NCBI GenBank assembly: GCA_964371715.1
Contig: CAYJNO010000001.1
Span: 62,001 to 126,000 of the forward strand
From: CAYJNO01 sp964371715
Lineage (GTDB): Bacteria > Bacillota_I > Bacilli_A > Erysipelotrichales > Erysipelotrichaceae
Direction: 5' to 3'
DNA: 64,000 nt
Shown here: in pieces, positions 33,782 to 43,536 of the stretch
Layout: each line of letters opens with the position of its first letter
How positions within the stretch are numbered: the first letter of the stretch is position 1
The notes under the pieces: model-generated
The model's database searches: none
Seen by the model: only the letters and a program-made list of their open reading frames with translations
Told to the model about the DNA's origin: nothing
Translations under genes and position numbers: made by a program

Positions 33782-36175
33782 CTACTTTACAACAATATTA
33801 ATAACTCTACCTTTAATTACAAACATTTTCATAATTTCTTTACCTTCAGTATATGCAATAATATTTTTCTGATTTAAGGCTTCTTGTTTTAAAACTTCTT
33901 CATCTTCATTAGGCTTAGCCATAAATCGATCTCTTACTTTGCCATTAATTTGAACAACAACTTCAATTTCGTCTAATACTAATTTTGATTCATCATATGT
34001 TGGCCATGCTTCAAATGCAATTGTATCTTTACCAGATAAGATTTGATATACCTCTTCACCAAAATGAGGTGCAAATGTACTTATTAATTTTACAAAGTTT
34101 AATGCATACTCACGGTATACTTTACCATGTTTATAGCAATCATTGATAAATATCATCATTTGTGAAATAGCAGTATTCATATTTAAAGTTTCAATATCAT
34201 TAGTAACTTTTTTAACTGTGAAATTATATGTATAATCTAAAGCTCCATCATTTTCATCAACTAATACATCCATTTCTACAAATAAACGATATACTCTATC
34301 TAGCCATTTTCTTGCAGCTTCAACTCTTTGATCTGACCATGGTTTACTTGCTTCAAGTGGTCCCATAAACATTTCATAAACTCTTAAAGTATCTGCTCCA
34401 TAATTTTCAACTATTGTATCTGGATTAACAACATTACCTTTTGATTTACTCATTTTTTCACCATTCTCACCAAGAATCATACCTTGATGAAATAACTTTT
34501 TAAATGGTTCTTTTGTTGGAACAATACCTTTATCGTATAAGAATTGATTCCACATACGAGAGTATAATAAATGTCCAACCGCATGTTCTGATCCACCAAT
34601 ATATAAATCTACTGGCATCCAATGTTTAATTAACTTAGGATCAGCAATTGCATTTTCATTTTTAGGATCAATATATCTTAAATAATACCATGAACTTCCT
34701 GCACTTCCAGGCATTGTATTTGTTTCTCTAGTATATTTTCTACCATCTTTTTCACCATTAACCCAATTTTTTGCTTTGACTAATGGAGAGTTTCCATTTT
34801 CACCTTTATAGTCATCTAACACAGGTAAAGTAAGTGGTAATTCATCCATGTCTAATGCAGCAATTTCACCATTTTCATAATGAATAATAGGAATTGGTTC
34901 TCCCCAATATCTTTGTCTTGCGAAAATCCATTCACGCAATTTATAGTTAATTTTTGATTCACCTTTATTGTGCTCATTTAACCATGCAATTATTGTCGCA
35001 ATTGCATCACTTTTATTTAGACCATCTAAAAAGTCTGAATTAATATGTAATCCATCTCCTTCATATGCATGCTCTTCGATTGATCCACCCTCTAGAACTT
35101 GGATAATTTCTAATCCAAATTTTTTCGCAAATTCATAATCTCTTTGATCATGTGCAGGTACAGCCATAATTGCACCAGAACCATAAGTTGCTAGTACATA
35201 ATCACTAATCCAAATAGGAATTTTCTTATTATTTACTGGATTTATTGCATATGCACCAGTAAATATACCTGTTTTATCTTTTGCTAATTCTGTTCTTTCT
35301 AAATCAGATTTTGAAGCACAAGCTTTTTGATATGCAATTACTTCATCTTTTTGCTCAATAGTTGTTATTTGATCTACTAATGCATGTTCTGGAGCTAATA
35401 CACAATATGTTGCACCATATAATGTATCAGGTCTTGTAGTAAATACGGTAAATTTTTCATCAAAATCACTAACATTAAATTCTACATTAGCACCATATGA
35501 TTTTCCTATCCAGTTTCTTTGAATTTCTTTAGTTGATTCTGGCCAATCAATATCCTCTAATCCTTCAATTAAGCTATCTGCATATTTAACTATATCAATA
35601 ACCCATTGTTTCATATTCTTTTTTACAACAGGATATCCACCACGTTCACTTTTACCATCAATTATTTCATCATTAGCAAGAACTGTTCCAAGCTCTTCAC
35701 ACCAGTTTACAGGATAATCAATATATTTTGCTAAACCAGCATTATATAGTTCAATAAAAATATATTGCGTCCATTTATAGAAGTCTGAATCACTTGTTGA
35801 AACTTCTTTTTCCCAGTCAAAACTAAAACCAAGACTTTTAAGTTGTGTTTTAAATGTTTTAATATTGTCATTAGTAAATCCTTCTGGGTGATTTCCAGTT
35901 AAGATTGCATATTGTTCAGCTGGCAATCCAAATGAATCAAATCCCATCGGATGTAATACATTATATCCTTGCATTCTTTTCATACGACAAATAATATCAC
36001 TTGCAGTATATCCTTCAGGATGGCCGACATGTAAACCTTGTCCTGATGGATAAGGAAACATATCTAAAGCATAAAATTTGGGTTTACTAAAGTCCCAAAC
36101 ATCAGTTTTAAATGTTTGATTATCTTCCCAGTATTTTTGCCATTTTTTTTCAATCAAAAGATGATTATAACTCAT
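33782..36175 (-). CDS. leuS: Leucyl-tRNA synthetase
   Basis: A class I synthetase of 797 residues. HIGH-type motif YPSGQGLHVGHPEGY near residue 40, CP1 editing domain with TTRPDTLYGATYCVL, catalytic DLYIGGSEHAVGHLLYSRMW, KMSKS motif GEKMSKSKGNVV near residue 570, anticodon domain and C-terminal VQINGKVRDR. Length is normal for bacterial LeuRS. Controlled by the T-box leader directly upstream; ribosome site AAGGAGG. Confidence 0.98.
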   Translation of the reverse strand: MSYNHLLIEKKWQKYWEDNQTFKTDVWDFSKPKFYALDMFPYPSGQGLHVGHPEGYTASDIICRMKRMQGYNVLHPMGFDSFGLPAEQYAILTGNHPEGFTNDNIKTFKTQLKSLGFSFDWEKEVSTSDSDFYKWTQYIFIELYNAGLAKYIDYPVNWCEELGTVLANDEIIDGKSERGGYPVVKKNMKQWVIDIVKYADSLIEGLEDIDWPESTKEIQRNWIGKSYGANVEFNVSDFDEKFTVFTTRPDTLYGATYCVLAPEHALVDQITTIEQKDEVIAYQKACASKSDLERTELAKDKTGIFTGAYAINPVNNKKIPIWISDYVLATYGSGAIMAVPAHDQRDYEFAKKFGLEIIQVLEGGSIEEHAYEGDGLHINSDFLDGLNKSDAIATIIAWLNEHNKGESKINYKLREWIFARQRYWGEPIPIIHYENGEIAALDMDELPLTLPVLDDYKGENGNSPLVKAKNWVNGEKDGRKYTRETNTMPGSAGSSWYYLRYIDPKNENAIADPKLIKHWMPVDLYIGGSEHAVGHLLYSRMWNQFLYDKGIVPTKEPFKKLFHQGMILGENGEKMSKSKGNVVNPDTIVENYGADTLRVYEMFMGPLEASKPWSDQRVEAARKWLDRVYRLFVEMDVLVDENDGALDYTYNFTVKKVTNDIETLNMNTAISQMMIFINDCYKHGKVYREYALNFVKLISTFAPHFGEEVYQILSGKDTIAFEAWPTYDESKLVLDEIEVVVQINGKVRDRFMAKPNEDEEVLKQEALNQKNIIAYTEGKEIMKMFVIKGRVINIVVK

Positions 36176-36185
36176 TTTAAATTCC

Positions 36186-36403
36186 TCCTTATAAAAATAA
36201 AAAAAGTCCTTAAATCTAAGGACGAATATATCGCGGTACCACCTTAGTTATAGCTAAAAACTATCACTTAAAATCTTTAACGCAGATTATACGAAATAAC
36301 TCCAAAGATAAGTTCAGTCCATTATAATGTCAATTTTCACCAACCATTGACTCTCTAAAAATATAATTATAACTTACTACTTCTTTTTCATTGTCATTTT
36401 ACC
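36186..36403 (-). ncRNA. T-box leader of leuS (leucine)
   Basis: On the minus strand the T-box core GGTGGTACCGCG (36232-36243) is followed by a terminator GTCCTTAGATTTAAGGAC plus seven T (36200-36222). Stem I elements (AGAGAG, TGGTTGGTG) and a specifier region GAACTTATC suggest the Leu codon CTT. The UGGU of the T-box bulge pairs with an ACCA tRNA end, matching the A discriminator of tRNA-Leu. Uncharged tRNA-Leu would prevent termination. Confidence 0.93.
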
Positions 36404-36409
36404 TTTCTT

Positions 36410-36438
36410 ATTTTAATATAATTAATTCATTTTGTCAT
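36410..36438 (-). promoter_or_regulatory. Promoter of the leuS operon
   Basis: Minus strand ATGACA (36433-36438) and TAAAAT (36410-36415), 17 bp apart, placing transcription start near 36403. Between here and 36562 I see nothing else recognisable. Confidence 0.55.
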
Positions 36439-36562
36439 TATATAAATTGGTAATATATTACTTAATCTCAAATTTACGATGTTTGATATTTGATTTATAC
36501 AAAAATGGTAAATTAATTTAATAGAATGTTATAGATTATTAAATATTGTGTAAAAAAATAAT

Positions 36563-36619
36563 TTGACAGTAAAAACAAAATATATAATAATTAATTTATC
36601 TAGTTGTAATAACTAGATA
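36563..36619 (+). promoter_or_regulatory. Promoter and leader hairpin of the hemolysin III/DegV operon
   Basis: TTGACA (36563-36568) is followed by TATAAT (36583-36588) at a short 14-bp spacing; AATAAT three bases later gives 17 bp. Just downstream lies a perfect 9-bp inverted repeat TATCTAGTT/AACTAGATA with a 5-nt centre (36597-36619), at the expected transcription start. It could be an operator or a 5' end hairpin. No T run follows it, so it is not a terminator. Confidence 0.5.
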
Positions 36620-36653
36620 ATATATTTATAATTAAATTAGATAAGGAAATAAT

Positions 36654-37301
36654 ATGAAAAAATTTTATTACGCAGCACAAGACCCATTTAGTTTTTTATC
36701 ACACTTTGTAGGAGCAATTATAGGTGTCATTTCATTAGTATTATTAATTATTTATAATATGTTTAATGAAGTTACATTTATTAACATCTTAGGAATGTAC
36801 ATCTTTGTCATTTCTATTATTGCATTATATAGTGCTAGTGCATTTTATCATTACTTAGATAAAGATCACTCATTCAAGCTTAAAGCAAGAAAGTTAGATC
36901 ATGCAATGATATATATTCTAATTGCTGGTAGCTATGCACCAATCTGTTTAACTTATGTTGATTATCCACATGGTGCTTATTTTTTAGTGGTGATGTTTGC
37001 TATTGCATTATTTGGAATAATTGCAAAAATATTTTGGATCAATGCACCTAGAGCATTATATACTGGGCTATACTTATTAATGGGATGGGCAATAGTTTTT
37101 GATGCAAGTTCTTTTGATAAAGTACCTGCATTATTATTGTTTTTTATTGCAATTAGTGGTATAACTTACACAATAGGAGCTGTAATCTATATTGTTAAAA
37201 AGCCAAATATAAAAATACTATCGTTTCATGACACATTTCATATTTTTATACTTATAGGAACACTAATACAGCTAGTAGCTTATAGCATATACATATTATA
37301 A
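36654..37301 (+). CDS. Hemolysin III family membrane protein (YqfA-like)
   Basis: A 215-residue seven-helix protein of the HlyIII/PAQR family. Seen: DPFSFLSHFVGAIIG at the N terminus, SASAFYHYL, LDHAMIYILIAGSYAPI, and HDTFHIFILIGTLIQ with the conserved His/Asp metal ligands. The biological role in bacteria is not settled; membrane homeostasis has been proposed for the family. It leads a four-gene run. Confidence 0.93.
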   Translation: MKKFYYAAQDPFSFLSHFVGAIIGVISLVLLIIYNMFNEVTFINILGMYIFVISIIALYSASAFYHYLDKDHSFKLKARKLDHAMIYILIAGSYAPICLTYVDYPHGAYFLVVMFAIALFGIIAKIFWINAPRALYTGLYLLMGWAIVFDASSFDKVPALLLFFIAISGITYTIGAVIYIVKKPNIKILSFHDTFHIFILIGTLIQLVAYSIYIL

Positions 37302-37313
37302 GGAGATATTATT

Positions 37314-38150
37314 ATGGTAAAAATAATTACTGATTCAAGTGCAATGTATTCTGAGGCAGAAGGTAAAGAAATGGGAATAATTGTTACACCATTGAATGTT
37401 ACAATTAATGGGAATACATACAGAGAAAATGAGGATATAAAATCAGCTGAATTTAATGATTTAGTTAAACAAGGTCATACACCAACCTCTTCTCAACCTG
37501 CAGTGGGTGAAGTATTATCTTTGATGGAAGAATTTAAAGATGAAGATACTTTAATTATTTGTATGGCAGATGGTTTAAGTGGAACTTATGGAAGTGCTGT
37601 TGGTGCAAGAGCTACTGTAGAAAATAATAGCAAAATAAAAGTTGTTAATACGAAAACTTTATGTGGACCACAAAGACATATCATTGATGTTGTTACGAAA
37701 TTAAATAAAGAAAATGAATCAATAGATAAAATGATTTATGAAATTAATAGAAGAAGCAAAGATGCTTTTAGTTTTTTAATTCCATTTGACTTTGAATTTT
37801 TGAAAAGAGGTGGACGCTTAACTCCACTTGCTGCAACTATTGGTGGTTTACTAAAAATAGTACCAGTTATGATTCAAGTTGATGAAGGAAAAAGACTTGA
37901 TAAATTAACAGTTGGACGAACTTTTGAAATTGCATTAAATAAAATAATTGCTAAAATGAATGATATAAATATCAATAATGATTATATAGTTTATATTTCA
38001 CATGCATTTAATGAAGAATGTGCTAATATTGCAAAAGCAAGAATTGAAAAAGCTTTTGAAGGTATTGAAATTAGAATGCAAATTTTATCTCCAGCATTTA
38101 TCACACAAGGTGGACCTAGATGTGTGGCTATTCAAACAGTATTAAGATAA
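37314..38150 (+). CDS. DegV family fatty-acid-binding protein
   Basis: A 278-residue DegV/FakB-type protein: N-terminal KIITDSSAMYS, TSSQPAVGE, LSGTYGSAVGAR and KRGGRL are conserved in fatty-acid-binding DegV proteins. Such proteins deliver fatty acids to the FakA kinase, which is not in this window. Ribosome site AAGGAG; it ends 1 base before the radical SAM gene. Confidence 0.93.
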   Translation: MVKIITDSSAMYSEAEGKEMGIIVTPLNVTINGNTYRENEDIKSAEFNDLVKQGHTPTSSQPAVGEVLSLMEEFKDEDTLIICMADGLSGTYGSAVGARATVENNSKIKVVNTKTLCGPQRHIIDVVTKLNKENESIDKMIYEINRRSKDAFSFLIPFDFEFLKRGGRLTPLAATIGGLLKIVPVMIQVDEGKRLDKLTVGRTFEIALNKIIAKMNDININNDYIVYISHAFNEECANIAKARIEKAFEGIEIRMQILSPAFITQGGPRCVAIQTVLR

Positions 38151-38151
38151 T

Positions 38152-39090
38152 ATGAGTAATCACTTTAAATATACATTAGACAACAAAAGATATCATACAT
38201 TTAATTATTATTTGAAGACACGATTTAAGAAGAAGGCATCAAAAATATCTCTTGATGCTTCTTTTTCTTGCCCGAATAGAGATGGTAAAATATCTACAAA
38301 AGGTTGTATTTTTTGTTCAAAAGAAGGATCTGGTGACTTTACTAATCGTCAAGTTAAAAATTTATTAGATCAATATAATTTAACAAAGCTAATGATGGAA
38401 AAAAAATGGCCAAATGCCTTAACAATACCTTACTTTCAAGCATTTACAAACACTTATGGTCCATTAAGTAAGATAAAGTCAATGCTTGAACCATTTATGA
38501 ATATGGACGAAGTTTGTGCTGTAGCTTTAGCTACAAGAGCTGATTGCTTAGATGATGAAAAAATAGCATATCTAGACTCATTAACATCAAAGAAAGAAGT
38601 TTGGGTAGAATTAGGTCTACAAAGTACAAATAATAATACTGCAGACTTAATAAATCGTGGACATAGCTTTGAAACCTTTGTAGATTGTTTAAATAGACTT
38701 AAAAATACTAATATAAAAGTATGTATTCATATTATAAATGGATTACCTTATGAAACTGAAAAAGATATGATACAAACAGTAATTGATTTAAGTCCTTATA
38801 ATTTTCATGCAATTAAAATTCATATGTTATATGTTATTAAAGAGACTAAATTACATGAATTATATTTAAATAAACCATTTCATGTGCTAAGTAAAGATGA
38901 ATATATTGATATTACAATTAAACAATTAGAGCATATAAGACCTGAAATAGTTATTCAAAGGATAACAGGTGATCCTGTAAAAGAAAACTTAATAGAGCCT
39001 TCTTGGTTATTAAATAAAACAATGCTTATTAATGACATTGATAAAGAAATGGTAAAAAGGGACACTTATCAAGGTCTCAATGTGCTATAA
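38152..39090 (+). CDS. Radical SAM protein, YtqA/YhcC family
   Basis: A 312-residue radical SAM protein with the family's unusual cluster motif: Cys in FSCPNRDG, then GCIFC, i.e. a long first spacing before CxxC. Other blocks: YFQAFTNTYGP, ELGLQSTNNNTADLINRGH, VCIHIINGLPYETEKDM and IQRITGDP. Members are widespread; reaction unknown to me (tRNA or other RNA modification has been suggested). Confidence 0.92.
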   Translation: MSNHFKYTLDNKRYHTFNYYLKTRFKKKASKISLDASFSCPNRDGKISTKGCIFCSKEGSGDFTNRQVKNLLDQYNLTKLMMEKKWPNALTIPYFQAFTNTYGPLSKIKSMLEPFMNMDEVCAVALATRADCLDDEKIAYLDSLTSKKEVWVELGLQSTNNNTADLINRGHSFETFVDCLNRLKNTNIKVCIHIINGLPYETEKDMIQTVIDLSPYNFHAIKIHMLYVIKETKLHELYLNKPFHVLSKDEYIDITIKQLEHIRPEIVIQRITGDPVKENLIEPSWLLNKTMLINDIDKEMVKRDTYQGLNVL

Positions 39091-39958
39091 TTTTCTTATG
39101 AAAAAAAAATTATTAATTATTGTAATCATTTTAGTATTGCTTATTGGAAATACAATATATATCAATCAAAGTAATATTAATGTGAGATTTGAGACTTTAA
39201 GTTCTCCTAAAATACCAACATCTTTAGATGAAAAAACTATTTTGTTTTTTTCTGATATCTATTATGTAAGTGACTATCAAGAAAATATACTTAATGAAGC
39301 ACTTGATCTAGTAAATAGAATAAGACCTGATATTGTAATATTTGGAGGCAATTTAATAAAAGACTATCATAATAATCCAATAAATGATGAAGAGATAGAA
39401 TATATCACTCAATTATTTAAAGAGATTGAAGCTCCTCTTGGTAAATTTGCAATATTAGGACATGATGATAAAAGCAGTAATGAAAACTTAGAATTATATG
39501 AAAGAATCATGTTTAATGCCAACTTTGAAGTTATTAGTAATGAATCAATAAATTTGAGCAATAATTCAAATAATGGCATTACACTAACCTTTGTTGATAA
39601 CATCGATGTAGATTATAGTTTTAATTCTAATAATTATAACTTAGTTATTTCAAGTAATCCTAATTATATAAATAAACTTGCAGATCATAAAGTTGAGTAT
39701 ATAATTACAGGTGCAACTCTTGGTGGTGAAATTTATATCCCATTAATCACTGATATCACTAATAATGACTTTGATTATATCAATGGTAAAAGAACAATCA
39801 ATGAATCTGTTCTTGATATATCAAGTGGAATTGGTAATTTAAATCATAACTTTCGATTATTTACCAATCGTGAGATAGTATTGTATACTTTAAACAATGA
39901 AGAAACAAAAAAAGAAGTAGAGTTATATACTCCACTTCCTACTAATTCTATAGAATAA
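39080..39958 (+). CDS. Metallophosphoesterase-like protein lacking metal ligands
   Basis: This 292-residue protein has an N-terminal membrane anchor (LLIIVIILVLLIGNTIYI) and the overall layout of the YaeI-like enzyme encoded at 4426-5274. The catalytic blocks are altered: SDxH reads FSDIYY, GD reads FGGNLIKD, GNHE reads GHDDKS, the SHxP block reads SSNPNY, and GHxHGGQ reads GATLGGEIYIP. Most metal-binding His/Asp/Asn are gone, so it is probably a pseudoenzyme, perhaps a binding or regulatory protein. It overlaps the radical SAM gene by 11 nt. The ATG at 39080 has a weak AAGGT site; an ATG at 39098 just before the anchor is an alternative. The frame is open and intact. Confidence 0.8.
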   Translation: MCYNFLMKKKLLIIVIILVLLIGNTIYINQSNINVRFETLSSPKIPTSLDEKTILFFSDIYYVSDYQENILNEALDLVNRIRPDIVIFGGNLIKDYHNNPINDEEIEYITQLFKEIEAPLGKFAILGHDDKSSNENLELYERIMFNANFEVISNESINLSNNSNNGITLTFVDNIDVDYSFNSNNYNLVISSNPNYINKLADHKVEYIITGATLGGEIYIPLITDITNNDFDYINGKRTINESVLDISSGIGNLNHNFRLFTNREIVLYTLNNEETKKEVELYTPLPTNSIE

Positions 39959-39987
39959 CCTCATTAAATTATGAGGTTATTTTTTTG
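39954..39987 (+). terminator. Terminator after the metallophosphoesterase-like gene
   Basis: An 11-bp stem AATAACCTCAT/ATGAGGTTATT with a 6-nt loop and a following T run on the plus strand. The convergent pepP-like gene ends inside it. Confidence 0.85.
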
Positions 39988-41221
39988 CGAAAAATAATTC
40001 AATATCATTAACTGTTTTAATAATACCTTCTGATAAATTAATTGGTTCATCTTTTGTGATCAGAATATCATCTTCAATTCTAATACCAAGTCCTTCATCT
40101 TCAACATAAAGTCCTGGTTCTACTGTAATTACCATACCAGCTTTTAATTTTGTTGTCCCACGGAATAAATCAACATCATGTGTATCTAAACCTAAAAAGT
40201 GAGAAACACCATGATAGTAGTATGTATTTACTGGTTTATTTAAACCAACTTTTGGTAATACATCTTCATAATAGTTAATCAAAATATTATTTAATTCAGT
40301 AAGTGTTTTACCCTCTTTTGCATTAGCAATTACAACATCCATACCATTTAAAACTACTTCATATAATTCTTTTTGACGTGGACTAAACTTTCCGTTAACA
40401 GGAATAGTTCTAGAGATATCTGCACAATAATTATTATATGTTGCGCCAAGGTCAAGTAATACTAAATCACCATCATTAATTGATTTATTATTTTCAACAT
40501 AATGCAGGCATGTTGCATTTTTACCACTAGCTACGATTGTATCAAATGCCTCAACATCACATCCATTTTCCATTAAACCTAAAATAAAATTTCCATGTAG
40601 AACTTTTTCATTAATACCAGGTTTAACACAATTGTAAACATTAACTAAAGCTTTATTTGTAATTTCATTTGCTTTAATTAAATTGTTGACTTCAACTTCA
40701 TCTTTTATTAGGCGAAGTTTAGTAATAGTATGATAAATATCTTTAACACATCCTGTATGATAATTTGTGTTTAAATAATCATAAAATCTCCATGCACTTG
40801 TTACTTTTAGTCCAGCCTTGTATTGGTATAGATCTAAATAAATATTATAATCATCAAGACCTCTTAAATTATTGTATAGTATTGTAAATTTTTTTTCGAA
40901 TAAATCAAAATTTTCTACTATATCAACACCAGAAATTTCTTTAATTTCTTCACTAGACATACGATTTCCAATCCATTTAGCATATAACTCATCATGCTCT
41001 AAGGCATAAATTTTATGAGTATTAACACCATTAAAATTACTTAATTCTAGAACCATATCATCTTTATCAATACCTGTCAAATAATAGAAATTACGATCTA
41101 CACTAAATTTATAATTACTATCAGCGCTTCTAGACACTAATGAACCTGAAAATAAATAAACTACACTATTTGCTGCAACTTCTTTTAATATTAATTCTTG
41201 TCTTTGACGATAATTATTCAT
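39977..41221 (-). CDS. M24 family Xaa-Pro aminopeptidase
   Basis: A 414-residue enzyme with the N-terminal creatinase/prolidase domain (YLFSGSLVSRSADSNYKFS, FYYLTGIDKDDM) and the pita-bread catalytic domain. Metal ligands are seen in LLDLGATYNNYCADISRT, HGVSHFLGLDTHD, TVEPGLY and GIRIEDD. It removes N-terminal residues before proline. The gene lies 10 nt downstream of thiI with ribosome site AAAGGAG. Confidence 0.95.
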   Translation of the reverse strand: MNNYRQRQELILKEVAANSVVYLFSGSLVSRSADSNYKFSVDRNFYYLTGIDKDDMVLELSNFNGVNTHKIYALEHDELYAKWIGNRMSSEEIKEISGVDIVENFDLFEKKFTILYNNLRGLDDYNIYLDLYQYKAGLKVTSAWRFYDYLNTNYHTGCVKDIYHTITKLRLIKDEVEVNNLIKANEITNKALVNVYNCVKPGINEKVLHGNFILGLMENGCDVEAFDTIVASGKNATCLHYVENNKSINDGDLVLLDLGATYNNYCADISRTIPVNGKFSPRQKELYEVVLNGMDVVIANAKEGKTLTELNNILINYYEDVLPKVGLNKPVNTYYYHGVSHFLGLDTHDVDLFRGTTKLKAGMVITVEPGLYVEDEGLGIRIEDDILITKDEPINLSEGIIKTVNDIELFFAKK

Positions 41222-41231
41222 ATTTTCTCCT

Positions 41232-42422
41232 TTAAAATAATTCTTCTTCTAATTTATTATCAATGTACAGTGTTTCTTTTTTATTTATTGCTTCTTGTAT
41301 TAATTCTGTATAATCAAATTTTCCTTCATAAAATTCAACTTTTTCCATTTTTGGCCTTGTTGTTGGGTTTTTTGGTGTAAATATAGTGCAGCAATCTTCA
41401 AATGGTAAAATTGAAATTTCATATGTATTTATTTTCTTAGCTATATTAATAATCTCAATTTTATCAAATGCGAACAATGGTCTAGTAACTAATGTATCAC
41501 ATGCTTTTTCAATAACAGTCATACTCTCTAAGGTTTGAGATGCTACTTGTCCAACACTTTCTCCATTACTTATTACCATACATTTGTCTTTTTTAGCAAT
41601 CTCATCTGCTATTTTATACATCATACGACGCATAATTGTAATTGCATATGATTCGTCACTTTTTTCATATATTTTTACTTGAACATCTGTAAATGGAACA
41701 ATGTATAATCTAATATATCCTTGATATTTACTTAATTCTTTTACTAAGTCTACAACCTTTTGTCTAGCACTTGCACTAGTATACGGTGGTGATTCAAAAT
41801 GAACACATGTTAATCTCAAGCCTCTTTTCATTGTCATAAATCCAGCAACTGGAGAGTCTATACCACCTGACATCATTAGTAAGGCTTTACCATTAGAACC
41901 AATTGGATACCCACCTAAACCTTGTATTGTTTCATATATAATATATGTATAGTCTTCTTTTATTTCAAGATTAACTTTTAATTCTGGTTCTTTAACATTT
42001 ACCTTAATATCTGTATTGATTAAAATATTAGTAGCAATTTCACGATTAACCTCATCACTTGTCATATAAAATTGTTTATTTGTTCTTTTTGTAAACACCT
42101 TAAATGTTTTAGCATTTGATTTTTTTGCCATATTTAATGTGATCTCTTTCATTACTTCTATATCACATTCAATTCTAATACATAATGAAAATGAACTAAT
42201 GCCAAATACATTTTTAATAACATTTGCAACTTCTTCATGATTTTCATCGTTCAATTCTATAAACATACGATCATGTGTTTTTCTAAATTCCAAACTTTTA
42301 AAATTAACTAATAATTCCTTTAAGTTTGCATGTAACCTATTAATAAAATCTTTTCTATTTTTTCCTTTTAATGATAATTCTCCATACCTTATTAAGATAT
42401 GATCATACTTAATATTTTCCAT
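41232..42422 (-). CDS. thiI: tRNA 4-thiouridine synthetase
   Basis: A 396-residue ThiI: N-terminal ferredoxin-like plus THUMP domain, then the PP-loop ATP pyrophosphatase motif SGGIDSPVAGF near residue 180, and a C-terminal EDCCTIF block. It lacks a rhodanese domain, as in Bacillus ThiI. Sulfur would come from the adjacent cysteine desulfurase. It overlaps nifS by 14 nt. Confidence 0.96.
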   Translation of the reverse strand: MENIKYDHILIRYGELSLKGKNRKDFINRLHANLKELLVNFKSLEFRKTHDRMFIELNDENHEEVANVIKNVFGISSFSLCIRIECDIEVMKEITLNMAKKSNAKTFKVFTKRTNKQFYMTSDEVNREIATNILINTDIKVNVKEPELKVNLEIKEDYTYIIYETIQGLGGYPIGSNGKALLMMSGGIDSPVAGFMTMKRGLRLTCVHFESPPYTSASARQKVVDLVKELSKYQGYIRLYIVPFTDVQVKIYEKSDESYAITIMRRMMYKIADEIAKKDKCMVISNGESVGQVASQTLESMTVIEKACDTLVTRPLFAFDKIEIINIAKKINTYEISILPFEDCCTIFTPKNPTTRPKMEKVEFYEGKFDYTELIQEAINKKETLYIDNKLEEELF

Positions 42423-43536
42423 ATTTATTTATAATCTCCTTTATTGTTTCTATAAAATAATCTATTTCTTCTTTATTATTCGTGTAATTGATACTTACCC
42501 TTATACTACTAGTAATTCTATCATGACTTAAATTCATAGCTTCTAACACATGTGAACTTATTTTATTTGAATGGCATGTACTTAATGCAGATACACATAT
42601 ATTTTTAGCATTTAATGCATTTAACATAACCTCACTTTTTATATTTGTACTAAAATTGATAATACCACAAGTATAATCTTTTGAGTTAAACTCAACTTCT
42701 TTAATATTATTTAATTTTTCGACTAAGTATGAAATTAATTCTTTTTTAAATTCATGATATTTATTCATATCTTCTAAGGCAATTCTTAATGTTTTAGCAA
42801 ACATTATATGAGCAAGCGCATTTGTTGTTCCACCTCTTAATCCGTATTCTTGTTGTCCAGCAATTATTTGAGGATGTAAGTTAACATGATTTTTTTTAAT
42901 TAATATTCCACTTCCTTTTAATCCCATAATTTTATGAGCACTAATTGACATAAGATCAATATCCTTTACATCAATATTAATTTTACCAAGTGCCTGGACT
43001 GCATCAACATGTAAATATGTACGATGATATTGCTTTAAAATCTTCTTTATCTCATCAATATTATTTATTGCACCAACTTCATTATTAACCCACATTATTG
43101 ATACAAGTAATGTGTCATCTCTTAATGCATTTCTTAATTCTTCAATTCTAACTTGTCCACTTGCATTTACATTAAGATATGTAACGTCATATCCTTGATA
43201 TTCTTCTAAATATTTATATACATCTAATACACTACTATGCTCAACTTTAGAAGTAATTATATGTTTTCTATTTGGCCATAAATTTAAAAGACCCTTAATG
43301 GCCAAGTTGTTAGATTCACTAGCACCACTAGTGAAAATAACTTCGTTCTCTTGTACATTAAAGGTAGAAGAAATATATTTTTTTGACTTTATTAATAATT
43401 CCTTAACATTAACGCCTATTGAATATAGTGATTCACTATTTGCGAAATGATTTGTTAATAAAGTTGTATACTGCTTTACTACATCTTCATGTGGTTTTGT
43501 AGTACTTGCATGGTCAAAATATATAAACTTAGACAA
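42409..43536 (-). CDS. nifS: Cysteine desulfurase (NifS/NifZ-like)
   Basis: A 375-residue PLP enzyme: YFDHASTTKPHEDV, GASESNNLAIKG, VEHSSVLD, PLP-binding Lys in SISAHKIMGLKGSG, and the catalytic Cys in SALSTCHS. The start codon is TTG at 43536 with AAGGAG 7 nt upstream and inside the ezrA end. The ezrA-nifS-thiI order is as in Bacillus, where this desulfurase feeds ThiI. Confidence 0.94.
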   Translation of the reverse strand: MSKFIYFDHASTTKPHEDVVKQYTTLLTNHFANSESLYSIGVNVKELLIKSKKYISSTFNVQENEVIFTSGASESNNLAIKGLLNLWPNRKHIITSKVEHSSVLDVYKYLEEYQGYDVTYLNVNASGQVRIEELRNALRDDTLLVSIMWVNNEVGAINNIDEIKKILKQYHRTYLHVDAVQALGKINIDVKDIDLMSISAHKIMGLKGSGILIKKNHVNLHPQIIAGQQEYGLRGGTTNALAHIMFAKTLRIALEDMNKYHEFKKELISYLVEKLNNIKEVEFNSKDYTCGIINFSTNIKSEVMLNALNAKNICVSALSTCHSNKISSHVLEAMNLSHDRITSSIRVSINYTNNKEEIDYFIETIKEIINKYGKY

